Shown: positions 18,011 to 27,290 of the stretch, one piece after another | Numbering within the stretch: position 1 is the stretch's first letter | Layout: the number at the start of each line of letters is the position of its first letter | DNA from: Flavobacterium tyrosinilyticum | GTDB taxonomy: Bacteria > Bacteroidota > Bacteroidia > Flavobacteriales > Flavobacteriaceae | DNA: 64,000 nt | Assembly: GCF_023656565.1 (NCBI RefSeq) | Contig: NZ_JAMOKG010000005.1 | Location: forward strand, 62,001 to 126,000 | Reading direction: 5' to 3' | The notes under the pieces: generated by a model | What the model was told of the DNA's origin: nothing | Databases searched by the model: none | Seen by the model: the letters and a program-made list of their open reading frames with translations, nothing else | Translations under genes and position numbers: made by a program

Positions 18011-18354
18011 ATTTAGGATATTGAAATTTATTTTTTTTATAAAATAAATGCGAAAAATTACATTTTGTAATGAGTTGGGAAAAATTTGTAGTGAAATGAA
18101 ATCTGCCTATTAGTTTAATGGGATTTCTAATCTAGGAAACCCCTGATTCTTTTCATCTTCAATTAAATTATAATTTTACAAAACAGGGCTATATCGTAAA
18201 CAAATAAAAATCAAAGCCTTATGATTTGCAAAGTGAACAGATTGTTATGATTTTTAGATTTGGGTTGCAGAAACCGTTATTCTTTTTTATTTTTATGAAA
18301 TCGCGTGAAACTCTAATCACTCGATTTAATATTTACAAATAAGAGAAAATTAAA
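18011..18354. other. Divergent intergenic region, 340 bp
   Basis: AT-rich region between the TIM-barrel gene and the fructokinase gene. No gene, RNA or clear promoter pair was found; it must hold promoters for both sides. Confidence 0.45.
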
Positions 18355-19254
18355 ATGAGCAACGACAAAAAACTAAAAGCTGTCGCTTTCGGAGAAGTAC
18401 TTTGGGATATTTTTGGCAATGAAAAAAAAATTGGTGGAGCGCCATTAAATGTAGCGCTTCGCATGAAAGCCTTAGGCGTTGATTCTAATATGATTAGCTG
18501 TGTAGGAAATGATGCAGATGGGGAGGAAATTATAAACGAAGTCAGCAAACTAGGTCTAGAAACAAATACTATTTTGAGATCGGATGATTTCCCGACAGGA
18601 TTGGTAAATGTAACTTTAGACGAAAGCAAATCGGCTACTTATGAGATTCTTTATCCTTCGGCTTGGGACAAAATTATCCTAAACGAAGAAACGAGAGAAT
18701 TAGTCGTAAACTCAGATGTTTTAATTTATGGAAGTTTGGTCTGCAGAGATGAAGTTTCTAGAAAAGCATTAGAAGAATTACTCCACACACATACTTATAA
18801 GGTTTTTGATGTCAATCTTCGAAAACCACACTATGATTACGAAATTCTACAGCACTTAATGCAGGCAGCAAATTTCATCAAATTTAATGATGAAGAGCTA
18901 ATGGAAATAAGTGCTGCATTAGATTCTCCTTACAATACTTTAGAAGAAAACATGAACTTCATTTGCTCTTTAACCAATGCTACAGCAATCTGTGTAACAA
19001 GAGGAAAAGATGGAGCTTTACTTTTATGGGATAAGCACCTTTACGAAAACGAAGGTTATACCGTAAAAGTTGAAGATACAGTTGGTGCAGGAGATTCCTT
19101 TTTAGGAGCTTTGGTCACGTCACTTTTAAATGGAAAAGAACCGCAAGCTGCCTTAAATTTTGCTTGTGCTACAGGCGCTTTAGTCGCCGGATCTGCAGGT
19201 GGAAATCCCGAAATTTCAATCTTTGACATTGAAAATCTGATCAATAAAAACTAA
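18355..19254 (+). CDS. PfkB-family carbohydrate kinase, probable fructokinase
   Basis: 299 residues of the ribokinase/PfkB fold. It has the N-terminal GEVLWDIF and the GGAPLNVALRMKALG substrate-binding motif, and the C-terminal PfkB signature with catalytic Asp in DTVGAGDSFLGAL. GGAPxN early in the protein is typical of fructokinases. It would phosphorylate fructose released from sucrose by the GH32-like enzyme encoded two genes downstream. First gene of the sucrose group, closed by a terminator. Confidence 0.85.
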   Translation: MSNDKKLKAVAFGEVLWDIFGNEKKIGGAPLNVALRMKALGVDSNMISCVGNDADGEEIINEVSKLGLETNTILRSDDFPTGLVNVTLDESKSATYEILYPSAWDKIILNEETRELVVNSDVLIYGSLVCRDEVSRKALEELLHTHTYKVFDVNLRKPHYDYEILQHLMQAANFIKFNDEELMEISAALDSPYNTLEENMNFICSLTNATAICVTRGKDGALLLWDKHLYENEGYTVKVEDTVGAGDSFLGALVTSLLNGKEPQAALNFACATGALVAGSAGGNPEISIFDIENLINKN

Positions 19255-19267
19255 AAGAAAAAACTAC

Positions 19268-19297
19268 AGCCTGATTCAAAAAATCAGGCTTTTTTTA
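19268..19297 (+). terminator. Terminator after the fructokinase gene
   Basis: AGCCTGATT (19268-19276), 5-base loop, AATCAGGCT (19282-19290), then a run of seven T. Confidence 0.88.
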
Positions 19298-19415
19298 TAC
19301 TTAAAACATTCGTATCCTTATAAAAACATGGGAAATATATAAATTTAAAATGTAATTATTTCTTCCTAATCGATAGAAGCGCTGTAACTTGCATTTTTAA
19401 AATAATTAATGAAGA

Positions 19416-21593
19416 ATGATGAAAAAATTACGAATTTCTCTTATCAATATACACGGACTTTTGAAAGGTTCTGGTCTCGAAATCGGTCGAGATGCTGACA
19501 ACGGAGGTCAGACCAAATACATATACGAACTAGCAGAATTTTTATCGCAACATGAAGATGTAGAACACGTTCATCTTTTTACGAGATTAATAGATGATCC
19601 CGCTCTTTCACCAGAATACGCCGTACCTATAGAAATTATTAATGATAAATTGGACATAAGGCGAATTCCGTTTCTGGGGAAAAAATATAAAGCAAAAGAA
19701 CAGCTTTGGGAAGGTCTTGATACTTTTGTGAACGGAGCGATGCAACACATCAAACAACACAATATTTTCCCAGATTGGATTCACTCGCACTACGCAGACG
19801 CTGGATATGCCGCAGCCGAATTATCAGCCGTTTTAAACATTCCTTTTGCCCATACAGGACATTCTTTAGGATTCTACAAAAAGAAAAAACTAATTGAAAG
19901 CGGAGAAACGGAAGAAGAACTGGAAAAAAAGTACAAATTTAAAGCCAGAATCGCCGCCGAAGAAAGAACATTAGAACTCGCAGAGTTTATTGTCACTTCT
20001 ACCGAACAGGAAATTGAAACCTACAAAGCATACAAAAACTTCGAATTAGGAAAATACCACGCCATTTCTCCTGGAATTGACACCCGAAAATTTGTTCCTT
20101 ATTATTATCAGGAAAATGATTCGGACAAACATATGGAAGAAGCACAACGAAAATACTGGGTTGCCGAAAGCATTTCTAAATTTTTAACCAATCCGCATAA
20201 GCCTATAATTCTGGCACTTTCAAGACCTGACCGTCATAAAAACTTGAACACTTTAATTGAAGTTTACGGAAAAGACAAAGAACTCCAAAGCATAGCCAAT
20301 CTGGTCATTTTTGCGGGTATAAGAAAAGACATTGCCAAAATGCCAGAATCTGAAAAGAACGTTTTAACAGATCTGCTTCTTTTGATGGATAAATACGATT
20401 TGTACGGAAAAATGGCCATTCCGAAGAAACATGATGTTGAAAATGAAGTATCGATTATCTATCGTTATGCCGCAGAAAAAAGAGGTGTTTTTGTGAATTT
20501 AGCTTTGCATGAAAACTTCGGCTTGACCGTAATAGAATCGGCTAGTTCTGGGCTTCCTGTTGTGGTAACCAAAAATGGTGGACCTTCAGAAATTATTCCG
20601 GTTTGTCAAAACGGAGAATTGGTAAATCCACAAGAAGAAAGCCAAATTAAAAAAGCGCTACGCAATATTCTGACCGATGAAAATAAATGGAAATATTATT
20701 CGAATAATGGAGCGATCAATATTCAGAAACATTACAGCTGGGTTAGCCACGTCAATCATTATGTAGATATAATTAATGAAAACCTGTCTGTTTCCTCGAC
20801 TGGAATTAAAAAACAGCATTATCCAAATATCAATATCGACCGATTAAAAAGAAAAATCGATCACATACTGGTTTCAGATATTGACGGCACTTTAATAGAA
20901 CCAAAACTTGCAAATCCAGGTTTAAAAGAATTAAAAGCTCATTTAACCAATCGCACCGATAAAATGGCTTTTGCAATGGCTTCTGGACGCAATTTGGAAC
21001 TCGTAAAAAAAGTAATTGACGAAGAAGAATTCCCTCTACCCGATTTCATTATCTGTTCGGTGGGAACTGAAATCTATTATACAAACGGAAAGGATTATAT
21101 TCTAGATAAAGGTTGGGCCAAGTTTCTCTCTGGAAGATGGAAAAGAGACGAAATTGTCAATAAACTGAAAGACATAAAATGGATTAAACTACAGGAAGAA
21201 GAAGCGCAAAACCCTTTTAAAATCTCTTATTACTATGATAAAGAACATTACGATCATGATGAGTTAATTCAAGTTTTAGGGACTGGATGGTACAAAGTCA
21301 ATATTATTCCAAGTCACGGTCAGTTTTTAGATTTTATTCCGAAGAGAGCTTCTAAAGGAAATGCTATTAAATTTTTATGCCGAAAATGGTCGATTCCTTT
21401 AGGAAATGTAATTGCCGCGGGAGATTCTGGAAATGATGTTGATATGTTTAGAGGTCCAGTGAAAGGAATTATTGTCGGAAATCGAAGTTCTGAACTTGCC
21501 GATTACGAAACAACCAAAAATATTTATGTTGCTAAAAATTCAGCTTCAGAGGGAATTTTGGAAGGTTTAAAACATTATAAAGTTATAAAATAA
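19416..21593 (+). CDS. Bifunctional sucrose-phosphate synthase / sucrose-phosphate phosphatase
   Basis: 725 residues. Residues 1-460 are a GT4-type glycosyltransferase of the sucrose synthase/sucrose-phosphate synthase branch: SLINIHGLLKGSGLEIGRDADNGGQTKY, IHSHYADAGYAAAELS, LALSRPDRHKN and the EX7E motif ENFGLTVIESASSGLPVV. Residues about 480-725 are a HAD-IIB phosphatase with the nucleophile motif DIDGT and the late GDSGNDVDMF. UDP- or ADP-glucose plus fructose 6-phosphate would give sucrose 6-phosphate and then sucrose in one polypeptide. Neighbours encode a fructokinase and a GH32-like enzyme. The second ATG at 19419 could also be the start. Confidence 0.88.
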   Translation: MMKKLRISLINIHGLLKGSGLEIGRDADNGGQTKYIYELAEFLSQHEDVEHVHLFTRLIDDPALSPEYAVPIEIINDKLDIRRIPFLGKKYKAKEQLWEGLDTFVNGAMQHIKQHNIFPDWIHSHYADAGYAAAELSAVLNIPFAHTGHSLGFYKKKKLIESGETEEELEKKYKFKARIAAEERTLELAEFIVTSTEQEIETYKAYKNFELGKYHAISPGIDTRKFVPYYYQENDSDKHMEEAQRKYWVAESISKFLTNPHKPIILALSRPDRHKNLNTLIEVYGKDKELQSIANLVIFAGIRKDIAKMPESEKNVLTDLLLLMDKYDLYGKMAIPKKHDVENEVSIIYRYAAEKRGVFVNLALHENFGLTVIESASSGLPVVVTKNGGPSEIIPVCQNGELVNPQEESQIKKALRNILTDENKWKYYSNNGAINIQKHYSWVSHVNHYVDIINENLSVSSTGIKKQHYPNINIDRLKRKIDHILVSDIDGTLIEPKLANPGLKELKAHLTNRTDKMAFAMASGRNLELVKKVIDEEEFPLPDFIICSVGTEIYYTNGKDYILDKGWAKFLSGRWKRDEIVNKLKDIKWIKLQEEEAQNPFKISYYYDKEHYDHDELIQVLGTGWYKVNIIPSHGQFLDFIPKRASKGNAIKFLCRKWSIPLGNVIAAGDSGNDVDMFRGPVKGIIVGNRSSELADYETTKNIYVAKNSASEGILEGLKHYKVIK

Positions 21594-21615
21594 GCTTTGT
21601 TGAGTTTAAAATTCT

Positions 21616-21753
21616 AAACACATAGAAACATAGATCTATAACGTGAATTAGAAAGAGTATTAAAAGAAACTAGTTTCTAACACATAGAGCTATGTGTTTT
21701 ATTATTAGTAAAATGCCTTTCTAGACAAAGTAAAGCTATGATTCTATGTGTTT
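21616..21753. repeat. Intergenic inverted-repeat element with ACACATAG arms
   Basis: The outer arms, 21616-21633 and 21736-21753, are 18-bp inverted repeats with one mismatch (AAACACATAGAAACATAG and its complement). A smaller hairpin at 21679-21698 (AACACATA, 4-base loop, TATGTGTT) lies inside. This resembles the non-coding dispersed repeats often found between Flavobacterium genes. It sits between the SPS and GH32 genes and may form an mRNA hairpin. Confidence 0.6.
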
Positions 21754-21802
21754 AAAAAAATAAAAAAAAGAAATATACTAACAGTTTAAAATAAATAATA
21801 AA

Positions 21803-23314
21803 ATGTATTCAGGTTCAGGATTTAGCAACTGGGAAATTGGAGATGTTGATGTATTTATAGATGAAAAAGGAATCCATCATTTATTTCATTTAATCATTCC
21901 AAATCACGATTATATCGCTCATGCCATTTCAAAAGATGGTCTTTCGTGGAAACGAGTAAAAAATGCCTTATTTGTTGGCGATCCCGGAGAATGGGATGAT
22001 GATATGTTATGGACGATGCATATCAGCAAAAAATCGGACGGCGAAGGTTATGAAATGTATTATACAGGTCTTAAACGCCAAGATAAGGGAATCGAACAAA
22101 AAGTAGGAAGAGCAATTTCTACCGATTTGCTTACTTGGAAAAAAGAAAATCTATACGGACTTCCGTTTAAAAGTGAAGCGCCACATTATGAGGGCAAGAA
22201 TAATAATCCACGTCAATGGATAAGCTTTCGTGACCCATTTAAATACCAATACAAAGGAGAAGATTATTTGCTAATCTGCGCCCGAAGTGCCTCTGGACCA
22301 ACATACCGAAGAGGCTGTATTGGTGTAGCAAAAAGAGAAAAAGAAGGATACGTGCTTCAAAAACCGCTTCACATTCCGTATGTGTATGATGATGTAGAAT
22401 GCCCGTGTGTGTTTGAAATAAAAGGAACGCATTATCTTTTGGGATCTATTAGAGAAGATATCAAAATCCGTTATTGGTCTTCTCCAGAATTTAGAGCAGA
22501 ATATTCTGCGTTTCACAACAATGTACTCATGCCACAAGGAAACTATGCCGCAAGAGTAGTTAAAGATGGAAAACATTTCTTGGTTTACAATTTCTATTTT
22601 GCAGATGGAAATGTCAATACGCATCGTGTGATTCCGCCACCAAAAGAATTGGATGTCGATAAGAGCGGAAGACTTCTTTTGAAAAGCTATTATTATTGGC
22701 AAAAACTGTATCAAAAAACCATACTTCAAAAAGATTTGCCTCTTCCCTTACCTATTTTAGGAAATCCCACAGCAGAATTTATCTTGGAAAATGAAAACAA
22801 ATGGCGATTTGGATGCCGAAGCGGTTATGAAATTTATGGTTTCGAAAAACCATCAAACGATTTTGTTTGGGAAGGCACATTGTCTGTTGAAGGAATGGGA
22901 AAAACGGGCTTTGTAATTGAATGTGATAAAGAAGGAACGGGATATTATATTTCGATTGATTTTATGAATGGTTTCGTGCAGTTTAGAGCTTGGGGATTCA
23001 ATGAAAAGGATGTGAAGAATAATTTTATCTTTGAAAACATCCAAACCAATCAGTTTGAAATTAGTGAAGAAAAACAGATTTCCTTTAAAATTATCCGCTA
23101 CGGAAATTATTATGAACTTTCGATAAATGACATTGTAAAACTGACTTTATTGGATTTTAAATACAACGAAGGAAAGGTCGGAATTTATGTCTGTTCGGCT
23201 GTAATTTCGATAAGCGATTCTAAAATTCATGTCATTCCAGAACCAGAAAATGAGTACGCAGCTTCTGATCCTGAAAAATATGATAATGAATTACAACCCA
23301 ATTCTCTAATCTAA
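21803..23314 (+). CDS. GH32-like beta-fructosidase (intracellular sucrose hydrolase)
   Basis: 503 residues, no signal peptide, so cytoplasmic. Residues 1-310 form a five-bladed propeller of the GH32/GH68/GH43 superfamily: GDVDVFID at the nucleophile position, FRDP (SFRDPFKY) and the acid/base motif EC (DDVECPCVFEIKG). Residues about 340-490 form a C-terminal beta-sandwich as in GH32. The closeness to sucrose-phosphate synthase and fructokinase argues for cleavage of sucrose to glucose and fructose. The first motif departs from the canonical WMNDPNG, so the exact specificity (sucrose, sucrose 6-phosphate, other fructoside) is uncertain. Confidence 0.78.
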   Translation: MYSGSGFSNWEIGDVDVFIDEKGIHHLFHLIIPNHDYIAHAISKDGLSWKRVKNALFVGDPGEWDDDMLWTMHISKKSDGEGYEMYYTGLKRQDKGIEQKVGRAISTDLLTWKKENLYGLPFKSEAPHYEGKNNNPRQWISFRDPFKYQYKGEDYLLICARSASGPTYRRGCIGVAKREKEGYVLQKPLHIPYVYDDVECPCVFEIKGTHYLLGSIREDIKIRYWSSPEFRAEYSAFHNNVLMPQGNYAARVVKDGKHFLVYNFYFADGNVNTHRVIPPPKELDVDKSGRLLLKSYYYWQKLYQKTILQKDLPLPLPILGNPTAEFILENENKWRFGCRSGYEIYGFEKPSNDFVWEGTLSVEGMGKTGFVIECDKEGTGYYISIDFMNGFVQFRAWGFNEKDVKNNFIFENIQTNQFEISEEKQISFKIIRYGNYYELSINDIVKLTLLDFKYNEGKVGIYVCSAVISISDSKIHVIPEPENEYAASDPEKYDNELQPNSLI

Positions 23315-23320
23315 ATACTT

Positions 23321-23842
23321 ATGAATATGCAATCCCTTAAAATCGGTATGACATTAATGCTTTTACTGACTCTCAATTTTGCTAATGCCCAACAGAAAGA
23401 TGCTGAAAAATGCCGTTATACCAAAACGCCTCAAGGTTATCTGATGGTTCTTCGCGAAGGCGATAATGTTTTGGAACTAATTGAAAAATTAGCCAAAGAG
23501 CAAAATATTCCGTCAGCAAATTTTACCGGAATTGGTTTTGCACAAGATGCCACTTTTGGATTTTATGATTTCAACCAAAAGAAATTCCACCCCAAAACTT
23601 TCAATAAAGTAGAAATGGGAAGCATTACTGGATCTATTGCTTGGAGTGGCGACAAACCTTCGATACACATGCACGGCGTTGCAACCGATGATAAATTTGA
23701 TGCTTACGGCGGCCATATTCTTGGACTGAAAGTTGGAACAGGATCAATGGAAATTTATATCACTGTAAATCCTGAAAAACTAGAAAGAAAAATAGAACAG
23801 CCATTGAATGCAAATGTTTTACAATTGCCTTGTTTGAAGTAA
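23321..23842 (+). CDS. Exported PPC/DUF296-domain protein
   Basis: 173 residues. A signal peptide (about 1-23, ending ANAQ) is followed by a PPC/DUF296 fold: LMVLREGDNVLELIEKLAKEQNI, IHMHGVATD and GGHILGLKVGTGSMEIYI. In plants this fold occurs in AT-hook DNA-binding proteins; in bacteria the conserved histidines suggest metal binding, and here the signal peptide puts it outside the cytoplasm, so DNA binding is unlikely. It starts 6 bases after the GH32-like gene and is probably co-transcribed with it. Confidence 0.8.
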   Translation: MNMQSLKIGMTLMLLLTLNFANAQQKDAEKCRYTKTPQGYLMVLREGDNVLELIEKLAKEQNIPSANFTGIGFAQDATFGFYDFNQKKFHPKTFNKVEMGSITGSIAWSGDKPSIHMHGVATDDKFDAYGGHILGLKVGTGSMEIYITVNPEKLERKIEQPLNANVLQLPCLK

Positions 23843-23857
23843 ATTTTTACCGTCTTA

Positions 23858-23890
23858 AACTTTGTCAAAGTTTGGAACTTTGATAAAGTT
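23858..23890. repeat. Palindromic AACTTTGTCAAAGTT repeats (copy 1)
   Basis: AACTTTGTCAAAGTT at 23858-23872 is followed by the variant AACTTTGATAAAGTT at 23876-23890. The same palindrome is found at 25364-25378 and, shortened, at 25584-25596. Confidence 0.55.
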
Positions 23891-23993
23891 GTCTTAACAG
23901 TCGTCACAAAAATATGCATAACAGGATAATAGAGCTATTTTTATTTTGAAAGATAAAACCTATATTGGCATTCCAAACTGATAATTAAAAAAA

Positions 23994-24584
23994 ATGCCAT
24001 TAAGTCCTTCTCCAGAAGATGTAAAACGAGTTTTCGAAAATTACTTTACTGCCGATATGAATATCTGGACGGGATTTTCGGAAAAAATTAGAGTCCGTGA
24101 ATTTGACAAATCTGAAATTATAAAAGATTATCACGGTGTCGAAAAATACCTTAATATCATCATTAAAGGATCTGCAGGATTATTTGTTTGGGATGGCAAA
24201 AGAGATATTTGCATTAATCTTCTTTACGAAAATAGTTTTATTAGCGATTATATGTCTTTCCTAAATCAGCAGCCTTCTGTTATTAAGACCGAAGCTTTAG
24301 AAGATGTTACGCTTTGGTCTATTTCTCATCAAGATTTAAATGAATTGTACCAAAGATCGGAAACGGGTTTGCGAATCGGAAAAGCTATTTCTGAAATGCT
24401 TTACGTGCGTAAACAGCAAGAACAAATTAATCTATTGACGCTTTCTCCGCAAGAACGTTATTTAAAACTTATAGAAGGGCGTCCAGAAATTTTTCAAAGA
24501 ACACCACTTAAAATCATCGCTTCCTATTTGGGATTAACGGCCGAAAGTTTAAGCCGAATTCGAAAAAGAGTTATGGAAAAATGA
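23994..24584 (+). CDS. Crp/Fnr-family transcriptional regulator
   Basis: 196 residues: cyclic-nucleotide-binding-like beta-roll at about 25-120 and a C-terminal winged helix (KIIASYLGLTAESLSRIRKRV). No cluster of cysteines for an Fe-S centre, so the signal is not oxygen through Fnr chemistry. Followed after 76 bases by a CPBP protease gene on the same strand. Confidence 0.85.
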   Translation: MPLSPSPEDVKRVFENYFTADMNIWTGFSEKIRVREFDKSEIIKDYHGVEKYLNIIIKGSAGLFVWDGKRDICINLLYENSFISDYMSFLNQQPSVIKTEALEDVTLWSISHQDLNELYQRSETGLRIGKAISEMLYVRKQQEQINLLTLSPQERYLKLIEGRPEIFQRTPLKIIASYLGLTAESLSRIRKRVMEK

Positions 24585-24660
24585 TTTCTTACCCAAAGTC
24601 AATTTTATTCTCATTTTCACGCCCTAAGTTTGCTTCACTAAACCAAACAAATTTAAAACG

Positions 24661-25350
24661 ATGAAAAATAAAATCAACTTTGGCGCTATTATAGTTTATT
24701 ATATAATTGCTGTAATCTGCAGATATGCAGCGGTTAAAACCAATTTATTATCTGGAATAGAAAATCCGTATTTAGCCATCTTGCTGCGCGGTGTTGGTCC
24801 TGCTTTAGGAGCTTGGGCTGCAATAAAAATATTCTCGCTTCATAATCCGATGTCATTAAAAGGAACTTATAAAATTACTCTAGTTCCATTTGCCGTTTAT
24901 TGGATTCTTCCAGCCGTTTTAATTGCAAGTGTTTATTACTTTACAATTGGCAAATTCCCAATTTTATTAATGTTTACGGTTTTGGCTTACGGACTTTTAG
25001 AAGAAATCGGTTGGCGTGGATTTTTACAAGAACAATTAAAATCGCTTCCTAAATTTACTTCGATATTGATTATTGCTATACTTTGGTTTGCATGGCATTT
25101 AAACTTCGAAATAACGCCAAGCAATATGATTTTCTTCGGAATCATTTTCTTCGGAAGTTGGGGAATCGGAAAAGTATATACTTCTACAGGATCATTATTG
25201 GCAGTTGCGGGCGTACATTCGCTAAACAATTTCTTCCGTAATGGCTTGCACGAAACAGAACTTACTTTAATCGTAATTTTATTAGTAATATGGGTTGGTT
25301 TTATTATTCTTTATAACAGAAAATATAAAACTGTAGTAAATCCTGCATAG
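24661..25350 (+). CDS. CPBP-family intramembrane metalloprotease
   Basis: 229 residues with about seven membrane helices. All three CPBP/Abi motifs are present: EExxxR (LLEEIGWRGFLQEQL), FxxxH (WFAWHLNF) and HxxxN/HSLNN (AGVHSLNNFF). Such proteases cut membrane proteins or prenylated peptides and are often linked to bacteriocin self-immunity; the target here is unknown. Confidence 0.85.
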   Translation: MKNKINFGAIIVYYIIAVICRYAAVKTNLLSGIENPYLAILLRGVGPALGAWAAIKIFSLHNPMSLKGTYKITLVPFAVYWILPAVLIASVYYFTIGKFPILLMFTVLAYGLLEEIGWRGFLQEQLKSLPKFTSILIIAILWFAWHLNFEITPSNMIFFGIIFFGSWGIGKVYTSTGSLLAVAGVHSLNNFFRNGLHETELTLIVILLVIWVGFIILYNRKYKTVVNPA

Positions 25351-25363
25351 ACTTTAAACCCCA

Positions 25364-25596
25364 AACTTTGTCAAAGTTTAAAACTTTGACTTCAACAAAC
25401 CTTTATCTTCAATAAAATAACCACAATCATTGTCATTTCGACGAAGGAGAAATCTCCACAAGTAGCTCCGCAACGAAAATCCAATCTTTGTCGAGCTTCT
25501 CGCGGAGATTTCTCCTTCGTCGAAATGACAAAAATGTGAAAACCAACTTTATAATTTATCTTTCCTCGAAGTTCTTTACACCCACTTTGACAAAGT
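25364..25596. repeat. Intergenic repeat cluster: 27-bp perfect inverted repeat flanked by AACTTTGTCAAAGTT palindromes
   Basis: The outer units are AACTTTGTCAAAGTT at 25364-25378 and ACTTTGACAAAGT at 25584-25596. Between them are two perfect 27-bp inverted arms at 25431-25457 and 25504-25530 (arm begins TGTCATTTCGACGAAGGAGA), separated by 46 bases. The arms can fold into a long hairpin. This matches the look of the REP/MITE-like elements dispersed in Flavobacterium genomes; no coding capacity. Confidence 0.75.
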
Positions 25597-25634
25597 TGAC
25601 TCCCAATTTAATACGTGTTAAAAATTATTCTCCC

Positions 25635-25991
25635 TTAATTTAACCGTTCTGTAGTTTCCATTCTCAAACAATGTTCACTTCCTAAATACAAAGGATCTCC
25701 ATGTTTCTCAGACCAAAATCCGTCTAAAACATCTTTTGTAATGCATCTATAAACCGCAACTCCTTTATAGGTTTTATGGTCATCTCCTTTATAACTGAAA
25801 TTAATTACCAGAATATTATCTTTAAAGAAACCCGTTCCTTTTTGTTTGTGCGAGTTGATAATCCAATCTGCTTTTATGCGATTGTTTTGATCTAAAGTCA
25901 ACGTCAAAACACCTTGGTATGTGATCTCATTGCTTTCGTCCTGATTGCTTCCAGAAATGGAATAAGTGCCTACTAAATCTTGTATTGTCAT
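25635..25991 (-). CDS. Small beta-rich protein of unknown function
   Basis: 118 residues without signal peptide, predicted almost all beta-strand (MTIQDLVGTYSISGSN, ITYQGVLTLTL, KQKGTGFFKDNILVINFSY, YKGVAVYRCI, DGFWSE). This pattern suggests a small lipocalin-like or calycin barrel. No family or function can be assigned. Confidence 0.55.
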   Translation of the reverse strand: MTIQDLVGTYSISGSNQDESNEITYQGVLTLTLDQNNRIKADWIINSHKQKGTGFFKDNILVINFSYKGDDHKTYKGVAVYRCITKDVLDGFWSEKHGDPLYLGSEHCLRMETTERLN

Positions 25992-26162
25992 TTATTTAAT
26001 GCGCTATTTTTTGGCAAAAGTAAAAATTATCTTTTAAATCAATTTTCTCCCATTTTTTGTAATAATAACTCATTGTAAGCTTTTAAAATAAAAGTTGAAA
26101 TTTTGTTAATTTCTTATGGAATTAAGTAAGAACATTTAAGTTTTTATGATTAAATTGGTTGT

Positions 26163-27290
26163 ATGAGAACAAATCCTGACGTACTTATTATTGGAGGCGG
26201 TCTTGCTGGTCTGGCAAGCGCTTTACACTTATCCAAAAAAGGATTGAAGGTCATTCTTATCGAAAAAAACACCTATCCAAAACATAAAGTCTGCGGAGAA
26301 TATATCTCAAATGAAATCTTGCCTTACTTATTTTGGTTGGATTTAGATGTTAGGGAACTTCACCCAACCAGTATTTCTAATTTTGAATTTACAGCCCAAA
26401 ACGGAACAACGGCAAAAACTAAACTTCCACTGGGCGGTTTCGGAATCAGCCGTTATGCATTGGATAATTTCTTGTTTGAAAAAGCAACCGAAAATGGCTG
26501 TACCATTATAACCGATCACGTCTCCCATATTTCTTTTGAAAATGACATTTTTACTGTAACTACTTCTGAAGAAATTCTTTCATCAAAAATAGTTTTAGGC
26601 GCTTACGGCAAAAGATCGAATATTGATCAGGTTTTGTCTCGAGATTTTATTGCTAAAAAATCACCTTGGCTAGCCGTAAAAGGACATTACAAAGGAAATT
26701 TTGATGAAAGTCTTGTGGCTTTGTACAATTTTCAAGGCGGTTATTGCGGCGTTTCAAAAGTTGAAAACGACGTTATCAATATTTGCTATTTAGCCGATTT
26801 TGATACTTTTAAAAAATACAAAAACATCGAAGAGTACCAAAAAGCGGTGCTTTATAAAAATAAAAAATTGAAAGGGATTTTTGAAAACAGCACTTCCCTA
26901 TTCGAAAAGCCTTTAACGATCAGTCAGATTTCATTCGATAAAAAAGAACCTGTAGAAAATCACATTTTAATGATTGGAGATACTGCAGGATTAATTCATC
27001 CCATGTGCGGCAACGGCATGGCAATGGCAATTCATAGCGCTAAAATAGCTTCTGAGCTTGTGCTTGATTTTTATTATGGAAAAATAGAATCGAGAAGCGA
27101 ATTTGAAAAAGAATACATTAAAGAATGGAAAAAACATTTTAGCAGAAGATTATTCTTTGGTAGAATTTTAGCCAAAGCGCTGACCCATAAAAATCTGACT
27201 CATATAATGACAACAGTTGCAGCATCCATTCCTGCTTTACTATCGTTCGTTATAAAACAAACGCATGGACGACCAATAACAATTGAATAA
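26163..27290 (+). CDS. FAD-dependent oxidoreductase (geranylgeranyl-reductase/monooxygenase-like)
   Basis: 375 residues. FAD-binding Rossmann motif GGGLAGLASALHL with the following Glu (IEKN), CGEYIS in the FAD-contact region, and the second FAD motif GDTAGLIHPMCGNGMAMAIHSA. This is the PHBH/geranylgeranyl-reductase superfamily. It is the first gene of a seven-gene run with a type III PKS. In characterised phenolic-lipid operons (SrsA/B/C of Streptomyces griseus) a flavoprotein hydroxylates the PKS product, so the same role is plausible here; a reductase acting on an unsaturated chain is the alternative. The next gene starts at the base after the stop codon. Confidence 0.85.
   Translation: MRTNPDVLIIGGGLAGLASALHLSKKGLKVILIEKNTYPKHKVCGEYISNEILPYLFWLDLDVRELHPTSISNFEFTAQNGTTAKTKLPLGGFGISRYALDNFLFEKATENGCTIITDHVSHISFENDIFTVTTSEEILSSKIVLGAYGKRSNIDQVLSRDFIAKKSPWLAVKGHYKGNFDESLVALYNFQGGYCGVSKVENDVINICYLADFDTFKKYKNIEEYQKAVLYKNKKLKGIFENSTSLFEKPLTISQISFDKKEPVENHILMIGDTAGLIHPMCGNGMAMAIHSAKIASELVLDFYYGKIESRSEFEKEYIKEWKKHFSRRLFFGRILAKALTHKNLTHIMTTVAASIPALLSFVIKQTHGRPITIE

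Noticed and set aside
22271..22729. 152-codon minus-strand open frame
   Set aside because: Shadow of the GH32-like gene on the opposite strand, with no leader, motif or promoter.
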